Positions 34,579 to 46,881 of a stretch of 64,000 bases of DNA are shown here, piece after piece. This DNA comes from Epiperipatus broadwayi (Eukaryota; Onychophora; Udeonychophora; Euonychophora; Peripatidae). The position numbers were made by a program, and so were the translations under genes. The notes below the pieces were generated by a model. It saw nothing but the letters and a program-made list of their open reading frames with translations. It was not told where the DNA came from and searched no databases. The stretch's first letter is position 1. Every line of letters begins with the position of its first letter. Location: NCBI GenBank assembly GCA_028023455.1, contig JAQFVV010000112.1, forward strand, positions 312,001-376,000. The letters run 5' to 3'.

Positions 34579-37500
34579 TATATAAACATTTAATTATAAA
34601 AGTGAATTTCTGTAAAGTTAAAAGTAGGTTATCTCTTAGCTTTTATTAAATTCAGATAAAAGCTATTATTGTTTGCTAGAATATTGCAGCTTGGACTGAC
34701 AATTTTAATTTGTGGTTACTTAATTTTATCACTGCTGCATATTTTTCTAGTTATTACACAGAAATTCTCAATTATAATTTAGTGTTTTTATCTCAAAATA
34801 TCCATGAAAGAACTTAATATATATTAAAACAGTAAGATTTGCTTTGCAGATCCTCGTTTCACCTTTTCTCACTTGTTTCCTACCCTCATACCTTAGTTTA
34901 AACCCCAATGTATCATAGTGTGTCTGCATTGCGCTTATATGCCAAAAATCCCACCCAATTTTAAACCACAAGTACAACGCTAGTGTTATATATATATATA
35001 TTTATGTTTATAACTAGTGTAAATTATGTGTATGTACACGTAAAAGATATCTGTTTAAAAAGTAGGTTATATAGATCATAATTGCACACACCCTGTGATA
35101 TTGTTATTTTCAAAACTTAAGTTAAAATAATATTTTGTTATTTAAAATTATTTCTGTTTAAATCTATTTATAAAAGATATTACATTCATAATATTTGTTT
35201 TAGTTTAAAGTAAAATTATATTCATCCCATAAGTAGATTTAAACATTGAGAATTAAAAGAAGTAAGTTATTATTTTAGATATAAAATCACACTATCAATT
35301 GTATGTAAAAATAAATGAGGGTTGGTAAGAAAACAATACTTTAATTAATATGTTCTAGTAGCTTATCTAGAAATACAGCAGATATCCACTTAGGGAAATT
35401 TTAGATTATCAAAAGTTTTTTTTTAATGAAATCAAAGTTTTAATCCGAATGTGTCTACAGGGTAGTTAACAATAGAAAATTAATTAAAATTTTGTTGAAT
35501 TCCTTTGGACATTCGGATGGGCTTGATTGCAGCTTTGATAAGATAGCAAATTTTTGGTATATTTGAAATGCTCCAGGGCAGTTTTTATTGTATAGCTCTG
35601 ATATATAGAGAGGGTTTTTCTTTTGTTTGATCATTTTTATTTTTATTCTAGATTATTCTATTCTAGTCTTAGTCTTCTCATAGTAGGCAAGTAGCCTGCA
35701 AATTTTATTATTGAAGTCAAGATTTCATCTTCCAGTAGACTAAAAGTATTCAAAGATATTGCATTTAAAGTTTTCTCTGAAAATTTTAATTTGCTGAAAG
35801 TTTAAGAATCTCTGAGAACTGCACATTCAGCCTTTAATGGAAATTCTAAAATGACAAAGTAGAGCCGGCAAGAAGGCTATTTCCTTTCGGAAATGGCCCA
35901 CTGCTGCACACCATACCATCTGAGGCCTTCACTTAAGAAGCCCTAAAGACTGCCACCACTGCTAAAAATGTGAACTGTTAACTGAAATTTGCTGCTAAAT
36001 TCTTATGAGTGCTGCTACCATCAAACTGGAAAAGTCTCCACCTGAAATTGCCTTCACATGCCTACTTCTGATGAGGTAACCCAAATTAACCCAAGAGCTC
36101 TTGTGATATCATATTTCTTCTAAAAGCTATAGCTAATTCAATTTGTTTCCATTTGTTTTATCTTAAAATTCTGTTCTTTTTTCTTTAAATACTGTAACTT
36201 AATTAGTGGATTTTGTATTTATTAATCTGTTTTTTTTATTATGATGGTGTGCCAACATATCCAGCAATTGAGTGAATTACTCCTTTTCTTTTATTAAATC
36301 AATATGCTGCCATTAATGCGTTTTAAATTATAAATTTGCCCCATTGTATTATCTCATTAAATCACTCGTTCGAGGGCTATCTTACTATTATATAACTATT
36401 TAATAATTTTGCATTTAAAACTTCACATGTGTATTTGTTTCAACATAATACAAGGATATGTGTGAGGTTAATGAGTGAATATTTAACAAATGCGTGATTG
36501 TGTATTAACTTATATTTTCTTTTAAAACCCCGCAATTATGCACTCTCCCATTTTAAATCAAGTTTGCTTAATTTCCAAAGCTTATAATTTTGAGGTCGAG
36601 AATATGTGGACTTTCTTAAAATAAATATTTGGGGAATTGATTAGGTACTTTCTCAAACTAAATGAATCCTTTTAAAATATTTTATATACTTGTTTGAGTG
36701 CTGCTAGTAGGTGTATCGGATGTTGGAGACTGCTTTGTTCTTCCAAAGGGCTTTAAATAGCCAACACCGTTTCCCTCTTATTTTCTGTGGTTCCCAGTTA
36801 GAGTGTGTACTCAAATTATCACACCTGGGAATTCTATGCCATCATCATGCAGTCACTAAGTGTTTGGATGAGTCCAGCCTTGGGCTGCCATGTGACCCAA
36901 CTTCCTACAGATTTATGTCAAGATGTTCCATGTTTCATTTTGTTTATTTAGTTATTTTTTTTTGCAAAGCTCCATGGTTTCAACATACCACATCCTCCAT
37001 CCTTTACAGTAATTCCTCACTAGCACAACTGATCTCCCAATTTAATTTAATTATTTCTATGAATATGCATACCTTGATCACATCCCCATCTTATAGCTTA
37101 ACGAGTATCAGTTCATTCTAATCTGAAACATTACTGTCTCCAAATCTTTTATTCAATTATTTCTGATTTACTCTAAGCACTTCACATATCTTCACTAACT
37201 TTCTTAGGCACCTTATTGTAATGTTATTGTATTAGCCTGAGGTATAAGGAATTCATTAACAACCCATAATGTAAATTTTGATTGACATTTGTTTTAAAAC
37301 ACAATTTTAGTTAGTAAATGTCGCTGTCTAACTTATGCAGACAGTGTGCATATATATATTTGATAGTTTATTAAATCTTTTAAGGTTACTAAATTTTGAT
37401 TCTTTATTTACTTTCTTTATTTATATCACTGTCTTGGTCTATATTTTTTATGTATCTATTTTGTGCCATCCATAGACATTTAGTTAGCAAACCCCAGGCT

Positions 37501-40500
37501 TATGTTATGATATAGAGTCTCTTTGTTTCTCCCTGATCACCGGCACTGGTTAAAAGATTATATTATTAGTAGCATCAGATGCATTATCATGTAGGTGGTT
37601 CTGTGGAGCATAGACTTTGGATTCAAACTTAGGATTTCTGGGAAGCAGCTCTTCCTAGTGTTGAGTTCAGTGTCTGGGTTTAAATTCTGCAATGTGTTAG
37701 TGAGATAGATGAATCTGACTATTACAATATATATATAGTGTAATGTATATGAAATTTAAAATGAAGTAATTAAAACCTACTGACGCTATTAATAAATGCA
37801 AAAAAATCGAGAGACAAATTATCATCTTTTCCTTGAGTTCTGATGGTTTTAAGCATTCATTTATTGATAACATTGGAATGTAGAGTGAAATTTTGAATAT
37901 TAGCCTGATTTAAGTATTGCACAAATTCTGAAATTACAATTAAATATCTAGAGGTCACTCTATTCTTTGCACTTATTGATGTATGAATGTTATTTATACA
38001 TAGTACCAGAGATCTTAGTTATTTCAAATTATATTTCATATACATGCAAATCATTTATTATCCATTGAAGTTATTTGATAACAAATTGTTGATTGCATAG
38101 TGATTTATTTAAATTTTGCCTGTTGTGATTTAATTTATATAAAGAGATGGAGGGAGGGGAAGTCATTGTCCTGACCATATGTATATAATGAATAAAACTT
38201 CATTTTGTGTGTTATCATTTGTGAAAAGAGGGATATTTAATGAAAGTTACCAAACTCATTATCATTTACAATTCTTCAAACAAACTTCTTTTCTAAATGA
38301 AAGGTAAATTTAATTTTTTAATTCTCATAAGATACTGCTGAGCAAACCGTATTTGTAATTTGAGAGAAATATACAAATTCTTTTTATCTACAAACACAAT
38401 GGCTTATTACTTCTTTGTGGAAAAAGTAAAACATTATCTTTGATACATTCTGTTAAGATTGTTTTTTTTTTCCATTTATATATTGATTTTGCTCAATTAA
38501 TATTCACAAACTGATTTTAATTCAGTAATCAAAACTAAAAGGTTAATTCTATTCACTTCACATTTTATATCATATTTCTAAGTAGCTGTTACTTTAGTAA
38601 AGGCGACTGCTAAATAATTTCTATGATAAAAGTTTATATCTGTTTTATTACTATTTGTTTTATGTAAATGCTATACCTTTCTGTTGAAAATTCACTTACA
38701 CAAACACATATATAAACATAAAATATTGTAATTATCTTGTATATGTTTTATTTATAATCTGCACTTATTGTTACTTTTGAATTAAGTTGTTATTTAGTTA
38801 AATAAAATTTCATTTAGCAAAGTGTATTTGTTTTTGAAGTGACAAATGTTGGGAAGATATTTTATATCTAAGTATTATTGATTATGAATTTTGTTTTGTC
38901 TTTAATCTTCCTTTACCTCAATTAGCATTATTATTAGTTGTTTGTTTGATAAAGCTAATTTTAAATTACATGGTTAACATAAGGCCTTTGGTGATTTCAG
39001 AATTTGCTACTGGAACTGGAACTGAACAGCTACCATCTTCAAAGCATGGTAAATTCAGCTTTCTCTTAATCCCCTGCAATTCTGCACCATCCTTTCACCA
39101 TTAATCTGATTGGTTGATTTTTTTATTTTTATTTTATTTTTTACTTTTTAAATTTAATTTTATTCTATCACATTGCACACTTAAAATATATAGAATAAGA
39201 AATGAAATTTTTATCAAGCACCATATATGATTAGTATAATATCTAGTGCTTTGATAGATTTATTCACTTATTTGATTAGTTATTTAATAATATAATGTAG
39301 CCAATCAAATGTTCTTTTTTAAAAAAAAAAAAAGGTCATTCAAAACTTATCATTTGATTGGTTATTTGCTTGTTCTTTTCAGTTTGCTTTTTATTTTTTA
39401 ATGAGCATGTTTCTCCTATATAAAATTATATCCTACTGCTTATTTAAATTATTTTTTTGCAATTATATTTTTAAATTATTTATTATTATAATTAAAAAAT
39501 ATTTTTTATGTCAATACATAATGGTTGTTGAAGATAAATTTAATCTGATTTACAATTATGTAATATTTTTATCATGTTTATTATGAAATTTGATGTTTTT
39601 TAATATGTGTGTGTATTTAGGTATAGATATTTGTGTGCATATTTCAGAAAATGCTGGCTGAGATGTCATAAAATCTGAGATTCTAACATAAGGTCAAACA
39701 CATGTTTTTATATATAGGATATAGTTGCTTATACTGATCAGTTTTTGACTATAATTCATGATCAGGCCCTAGCTGATCAATTTTGACATTAAAGATAAGC
39801 TATAAAACTGTACACTTCAAAATACTTGGAAAGGTTTATTTAATATGGTCTATTAAATAAAGCAATGAATATAATAGGAACAAAAATATGTACTAAATAA
39901 AAATAAATATACTTATTACAGATGATTCATCATCATTATTTTAGGTTATTATTGACCCTCAGCAAAACAAAAGTCCAAATTTAAATCAGTTTACCAGCAA
40001 AAATTCTTATTTCATTTCATCCCTCTCATGCATGGTCTCTTTCTAGATCTTATATAATTTCTTAGGGATCCAATTTAAAACTCCAGCTGTTTATCTATTA
40101 TATGCATTCAAATATACTATCACATTTTAGTGCCTATTTCAATTTGAAACCTGAGGCAGGTATCTCACTGAAGCCATGTATATGATATTGGAAATAAATG
40201 ATAATTGTGCACATCCAATATTAGTTTCTCACATTAGCCTTTATCAGTAAAAAAATGTTGGAGCACTTTGCTCTTACTTATACTTGTATATATGTGCTCA
40301 AATTTTTACTCATAAAAATTGTAATTAAGCCCTAGCATTCAGACATTCTTGCTATCTATGTTTTTTTAATTTCCTCTCTGATTTTCATTAGATTTGTATT
40401 TTACATGTTTTTATAATGCTTTTGTTTATTTCAATTCCTGTATTATTAGTTATCATATCTACTAAAGTTTGACCATGTTCAAGTTAAACATTTCAGAAAT

Positions 40501-43358
40501 CAATTCCCTATTGAAATGCCCTTGTCAGATAATAGTTGAATAAGTAGATCTTTTGTATAACTCTAAATATTTATGAAAATGTCTTTCTAATGTAAACTAT
40601 TTAAGCTGATGTTATTATTTGTTCTGCTGCCTATTGAACAAAAAATAGTTTTTTAAGAGAATTTTATTTCAGTAATTAAATACTGCTTTCTAAAGCAGCA
40701 CAATTCTTTAATAATTTATTCCTCCTATTGGCTTATAAAAATAAATATTATTTATAGAAGTATTTTATTCAAATAACTTTTTATACTCTTATAATCTTTA
40801 GATAATATTTATGACTACATATTAAACATATAATAAGAAAAGATACTTTAGTTCCAACTATACTTACATGTTGCATTCGACTTTATCTGTCAGATTCATA
40901 GCGCTCAACTATTCCATAACTATAAATTATCACTTTTATAAAATTAGTGTATTATTTAAATGAACTCATTTAAATGATTTTTTTTTTGAGAATGGAATAT
41001 TTTTTAACTATTGTATATTTATAAGATCATAGTAATCAGTGGCTGTCAGATGATATACTGAGACCACTATATTCTTTCCGAGCATACATTTTAAATTACG
41101 TATAATAGATCGTATTTGTTGATAAGCTTTGATTACAATAAATATTTATTACTTTCTGATTTGCAAGCATTTAGTATTGTAATGGAACGGGATTTAGCTT
41201 TGCATGATGGAATACTTGGTAGGCCATGAAAGTGGATGAGAAGAAGGGCAAGCTTAAAATTCCTAAGATCCTTAACTCATGGCCAACTTCGATCTCAAAC
41301 ATGGAAGAATGGGATAAACATATATGGCAGTCTCAGGATATTTCCATGCAGTTTCATCCATTCTTTCCCATTTCAATTTCCATTATGTCCCCAGAATTCA
41401 AGCTCAGGAAGAATATGTATAATATTATACTTCAGGGTATGATAATATTATTTCTCTACGAGTATAAGTATGATGATTTGATGATCAAATAATCAAGATA
41501 CCGACAATTGAATTTGCTTTAAAATATGTTTAACAATTTTATTTACAAAAAAGAAATAAGTTTATTGATTTTGGACATTCATAGTTATTCTTTGATTTAT
41601 CATATCGATATTATTATTTTAAACCCATTTCTCTCTATCAAAGGATAACCATTTGATATCCTATTGAATAGTCGATGTTAGATCAAAAAAATTATAATAA
41701 TTAAAATTTTATTAATGTTTATATATTGCTTGCTTGCTAATTTAGAGTCATTGAGATTATTATTCCAAAAAGAAATATATATATATATTAATTAACTATT
41801 TCGACCTATGAAGATCGTGATTTTAAGATCCCCCTCTGCCATTATTTATTTCATTAATGATAGTAAAGCTCATTTATATTAAAGAGGTTTTAATCATACA
41901 TATCGAAAAATAAATAAAATAATAAACAGAGTTAATCTGGATAAACAAATAACGTGGTTCCTGTATTAGTGAAGGCAGTTAATATTTCCTAATAGAGAAT
42001 CTTACCTTCAACTTTCATGATGATGACATTCATCTGCAAGAAAATGCTACCTATACCTATATTTTATTTTAAAGTATATATATAAATGTCTAGGGTCATC
42101 CTCTCCCCCTTCTTTTTATTCTTTTATATTTAAATAATAGATTGACCAATTACAAAGGAAATAAATAAAATAAAGACAAATATATGCATAAAATTATTTG
42201 TATGATGTCAATCTAAAATTATTGAAAGTCCACAAAGGAAAATGTCCTACAGACATTGAGAATGTTCACATTTTATAATTCATAGTTTGGTTAATTGGGT
42301 TTGAACACTTTAGAGCATTCCTCCCGATGATTCAAATTTCATTTTTTTATATAGTATCTCTTGGGTTGGCAAAATGGAATCCTAATATCTGGGTAGTATG
42401 TTCAACATAATCTTCAGCATCGGTTGGTATTGGCTGGTTTGAGTTGAATTTTTTTTTCTTTTGCAATTATAGATCCATAGTTGGCAGACTCTTCTCCATG
42501 AAGTTACTTTATATTTAGCCATGCATTGTTATTTGTATATTTAAATATAATTTTTTGATTTACTGGGTGGCTAGATGTTCTTCTCTTGACAATCTCAGGT
42601 TAAAATTGATTTGATTCTTTAGTTAGGACTTAAGTCCAAGATATTTTCAAAATGATTAATAGATTAAAATTATTTCTGGATTATCTAGCTTGAAATTCTC
42701 AATCGGTTGAATTGAGTTCCTTTATTTTAATTTTCGCTTTTCTTTGTTTTTCAAGATTTCCTTGTTATTTTATATTTTTGCTTTTGACAGTTGTTGATCT
42801 TTGTTTTTGAACATGAAGATTGATCACAACATTCATGGAGCAGAAGTTGATTAGTCAACAGAGTTTTTGAATCTGATTTTTAAGAAAAACATTTATGTAT
42901 ATGTTTTGCCTATCACCAAAGCAGGGTTGTTCTTTCTAGTATTAATTTGAGCATTTTAAATAGCGAGCTCAAGTTCATGCATTGAGTTGGTTATTTACTA
43001 AATGATATGTAAAGGATTAATGAAAAAAAATTTTTTTATAGTTTTAATGCTTGCATTTGAATTCAATCATCTTTACTCTTACATTGTTATGGTGCATGTG
43101 TTGTACAATTGCTTACTACACATTTATTAATAAACTATAAATAAATATAAATTTATTTATAAATTTTATCAGTTTTAAATGTTTAATTTGATATATGAGT
43201 TTTGGTATATATTTCTTTTAAATATTAGTTATATAAGTAATTAAAGATTTCCTTATGTAATAATGTTCATGGGTATTATTGTTCATTTTGGAAATCATAT
43301 TTTATTTGTTTTTTGATGGGATCATTAGTTTATGTGGGTATGTAAGATGCATACTTAC
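34579..43358. other. Long AT-rich stretch without a recognised gene
   Basis: Apart from the possible 48-nt exon at 39.0 kb I see nothing that codes. The segment 35,860-36,080 is less AT-rich and contains a palindrome (atttcctttcggaaat) but matches nothing I know. Overlapping short frames at 41,226-41,492 carry no recognisable motif. The frame at 36,711-37,121 (136 codons) has no recognisable domain and odd composition. Confidence 0.5.
39001..39048 (+). other. Possible 48-nt internal exon of a host gene
   Basis: The block lies between 'gtgatttcag' (acceptor-like AG, modest pyrimidine run) and 'GTAAAT' (donor-like). It is exactly 48 nt, open in two frames, and less AT-rich than its surroundings. 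One frame reads EFATGTGTEQLPSSKHG across the junctions, which has sensible composition. Short in-frame exons of this kind occur in large neuronal and adhesion genes. I do not recognise the peptide, and AG...GT spacing alone is weak evidence. Confidence 0.2.
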
Positions 43359-43369
43359 AGTATATTACA
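43359..43369 (+). repeat. Direct repeat flanking the 43.4-kb element, left
   Basis: AGTATATTACA, repeated exactly at 43,654-43,664. Confidence 0.75.
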
Positions 43370-43653
43370 GAAAGGAGTTTGCTATTAATTGAAAGAAACT
43401 CTTTGATTCCTCTTGGAAGTCTTAAAGGAACCAAGCAGGGTAAAATCCTAATGTCCACTCCATATGTTCTTGTCATTGCAGCTGTTATTACTATGTGATT
43501 ATTCATTTAGTATACAGACATAGATGGGCTGCTCACCAACACACATTGGCTTTTTACCTCTGATTTTAAGATCAAGAAACACTGTGGTCTTTCTTCTCAG
43601 TTGCCTGATAGGGCAGAATGAATGTATGTGTGAATAATAAATATTTTTCAAAT
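43370..43653 (+). mobile_element. Short non-autonomous element sharing the RTE 5' end
   Basis: Starting at gaaaggagtttgctatta the sequence follows the first ~210 bp of the RTE-type LINE at 23,787 (shared phrases: ctttgattcct, gtccactccatatgttcttg, gcagctgttattactatgtg, gggctgctcaccaacacaca, ggctttttacctc). It then departs and ends after ~75 bp of unrelated sequence. It lies between perfect 11-bp direct repeats. I infer an element mobilised like a LINE but lacking any ORF: an internally deleted RTE, or a SINE built on the RTE leader. Its 3' end does not obviously match the RTE 3' end. Confidence 0.7.
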
Positions 43654-44197
43654 AGTATATTACAATAAACATATATATTGCCGATTTTTATGTATATAGT
43701 AGGCGTCTGTAAATTAAAATTTTAATATATAAAAATAAAAACATAATAGTAACAATTTTATTAACAATTGAGGGAGCACATTTGCATATATAATAAGAGT
43801 GTGTGTGTTAACTCATTCATATTCACTTAAAACATAATCAATAATAAGGTGTCAGATTTTTATTGCAATTAATCATGCTGTGGACAATTCAACTTTTTTT
43901 CAATGAGCTTTTTTCACTGGAATCATAATAGCAGTGTCATTATCAAAAGACTATAGTTTCCAATAAGGACTCTCTGATCTATACAGCATGCTCTCCTTGT
44001 CATTATATATTTCAGATTTTTTGTTAAATCTGGAAACTTTAAATTTTCTGATGCAATGTAACAGTATTTTAGTCTATAAACAAGGCAAAACTTTCTCCAT
44101 ACAGTAGTGCCACCCTGTTCCAACCAGAGTAATCAATGGATGCCAGAAGGCTTGTGCATAAAATCCCTATCTAATGCCTACTCATCCAATATCCCCA

Positions 44198-44228
44198 GAC
44201 TAGTTTCTGGCTTGTGGCCTTCATCAGT
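44198..44228 (-). ncRNA. Hammerhead ribozyme-like motif at 44.2 kb
   Basis: Minus strand: CTGATGA, A, GGC, loop CACAA, GCC, A, GAAAC, TAGTC. Both core boxes are intact, helix II is 3 bp, and the minimal helix III sequence ACTAGT is self-complementary, which would favour pairing between two copies, as described for small hammerhead variants. No PLE coding sequence is near. The CTGATGAAGGC half recurs at 44,408-44,418, at the start of the next tandem unit. Activity not shown. Confidence 0.6.
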
Positions 44229-44599
44229 GAGGAGCTTTGGATCTGAAAACACTGCACCTAGATCTTAGGATCTAATGCAATCCTCCAGCAACCACCTTTT
44301 ATCTCTACTTAACTATAAAACTATGAGAATGAAATTGAAAACACAAAAATATTTTCAATCTAAGCTAGTATGAGATGGTGATCATGTGATGCTTAATGGT
44401 TTAACAAGCCTTCATCAGTGAGGAGCTTTGGATCTGAAAACACTGCACCTAGATCTTAGGATCTAATGCAATCCTCCAGCAACCACCTTTTATCTCTACT
44501 TAACTATAAAACTATGAGAATGAAATTGAAAACACAAAAATATTTTCAATCTAAGCTAGTATGAGATGGTGATCATGTGATGCTTAATGGTTTAATATT
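44217..44599 (+). repeat. 191-bp tandem duplication (two units)
   Basis: Unit 1 (44,217-44,408) and unit 2 (44,408-44,599) are essentially identical: 'ccttcatcagtgaggagctt' to 'gatgcttaatggttta'. The unit edge falls inside helix II of the hammerhead-like motif. Near identity of the copies implies a recent event. Confidence 0.9.
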
Positions 44600-46295
44600 T
44601 TAGTCTTTTTTTTTCCCAGCCATTTTTAATTACATAAGTTTCATTTTATTACTTAAAAACGATTATTTATGAAACCTTAATTTTTTTAAATTTTTACTTT
44701 TATTTTTAAATAACATTTTACTGCACAAAATATTATACCACATCAAAATTTGGAAAGGATAAAACAATTGAAAAATAAAATATTTGTGCTTTCAACTTAA
44801 CCAGGAGTAATGTTATTAATTTGCCTAATCATGAATGACACTATGAAATAGAAAAACAGCTGCTTCCAGAGTGTAAAATTTGTATAATTTACAAATTTTA
44901 ATTTTTGTAAAATTTATATTTTGTTTTGAATAGTTTATATTTGAAGTAGTACATATTGATACAGAACATATCATGGCTTCACTGTGTAATGCTATATTAT
45001 CTATATTTCCAGATCCATTTTTCTGGATTTTGTTTTTACGCTTGATGCATAGATGTACTTATGCAACTCACTTACTTTGATGCATAGATGTACTTATGCA
45101 TCTCACAGCCATCTTTTATTCCTTTTTTGCTATTCAACTAATAGGCTAAAATTTTAAAAAATTCTAAGATTTTGGAACACATGCCAATCCTCTTGCTTAA
45201 CCATGTAGATCTGATACAAGTTAGTATCTAAACATTTTAGTGATTTCAGTTTTATATCAACTATGGCTCCTTCTTTCTGTTATTGGTATTAACCTCTACA
45301 ATCAAGCTACATCACATGACTTCTTCAGCTTATTTATATCCATCCAAAAGCAGTTTTTTTACTTTATTCTATAAGTCTCAGAAATCAATGAACACCATAG
45401 ATATGGTATAATATTCATAACTTATGACCAGTTTCTGACTTTTATCATTATCATGAGGACTTAGGATTCAAATCTGGAACTAATACAATTCTGCATTTAA
45501 TGATTATTTTTATTCTTATACTATTCAAGTTAATGAAATTTTTTTTAAGAAGACTTAGACTTTAACCCAAGCCATGTGATATAGTTGTCAGTATATTGTG
45601 TGTTTCTATTCTTTTTTTAATCAAACATATAATTTAAACTCATAGCTGCTTTAACACTTTAATGTTAAAATTCATGCCTGCATGTGAATACAGTTTTTGT
45701 ATTCATCCATTTGTTTTTTTTATTATTAATAACAAATTACTTAAATTTTCTAACTCAGATGAAGAGTTCTTCACTCTAATGCTGTCTGTGCAAACTTCAA
45801 AATCAGTGATCATCAGAGGTCTATGAATTTCCATCCTCAGATCAGCCTTTGCCTTTGTTAATGAGACCTAGGATACAAATGTGGAAGTACATAGCAAACA
45901 CTATTAACTTCATTTAATATGCCAAGCTAAAAATCTGAAAGTCAAATCATCTTAAGGTTTTGAACCCATAGTTTTTTAATCACAAAATGAGATGACTACA
46001 TTTCATGAACTGATGGTACTAAACTATATCGTTACTGAATTGATTTAGTTTTATATAATTGTTCTAGCAAGATTACTTGAGTTCAGAAGCTTAGGTTGAT
46101 TTCAATTTCAGGTTTTTTATATTATACAGATAAAATGGAATGATAAATGCTGGCCACATGACTGAATTGAATGCTTTTAACTTTGAATGCCAAGCCTCAT
46201 TCTTGCAGACAAAAGCTAGAAATTAGTCTGAGGTTGATCTTGCAAATGCATCTGGTGATTAGTGATTACTTCAGATTAGAATAGATAGCTTTAGA
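44600..46295. other. Non-coding AT-rich stretch
   Basis: No gene recognised. It contains a 35-bp direct repeat (ttgatgcatagatgtactta at 45,042 and 45,077) and, at about 45,290-45,620, a relative of the diverged repeat at 4.1-4.8 kb. Confidence 0.5.
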
Positions 46296-46600
46296 AAGAA
46301 ATGCTCCTCTTTTTCTCCTACTCCACTCCTTCCTCACCCTTTCTTCTTCTGCTTGATTTTCTGTTCATTTTTTCTCTTTTTCTTCCTCCACCCCTTCTTC
46401 CTTCTCTTCCTTTTTTTCTTCTTCTTTACCTTGTTCTTCTCCAATTCCTTCTTCTTCTTATTCTTCTTCTTATTTTTCTTCTTTTTCTTCTTCTTATTCT
46501 TATTCTTCTTATTCTTATTATTATTATTCTTATTATTATTTTTCTTATTCTTCTTCTTTTTATTCTTCTTCTTCTTATTATTATTATTCTTATTATTATT

Positions 46601-46633
<33 letters not shown>
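46296..46633. repeat. Compound trinucleotide tract, tail of LINE-A2
   Basis: TTC-, TTA- and finally ATG-repeats. Read in the direction of the minus-strand LINE, the order is ...gaaac, (ATC)n at 46,601-46,633, (AAT)n, then (AAG)n. Because it starts exactly at the LINE 3' end, the (ATC)n part is probably the element's own tail. The long open frames across it (polyL, polyN, polyK) are artefacts. Confidence 0.8.
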
Positions 46634-46881
46634 TTTCAAAGCAAAACTTTATTGAGTCTAAAAAGTTACAGAGTCACATATAGTACTATATTGGTTTGTT
46701 ACAAATGTAAAACAAATTACAACAAAATTTCAGTATGTAAGTCTTTATCAATTCTGCATACTTTCTTTCTTGTTTTTAAATTTGGTCTTCTATTTAGTTC
46801 AGTTTATGCTTGCATCTCTTTGAACTTGGAAAAAAAGCTGATGTTGAAAATTTCATCATCTGTCATATTAGACTTTATATT

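Noticed and set aside
36711-37121. 136-codon plus-strand frame
   Set aside because: Composition resembles translated non-coding DNA; no domain, no start context and no conserved segment that I can recognise.
41226-41492. Two overlapping plus-strand frames of 88 and 68 codons
   Set aside because: Overlapping frames, no motif, no splice or promoter support.
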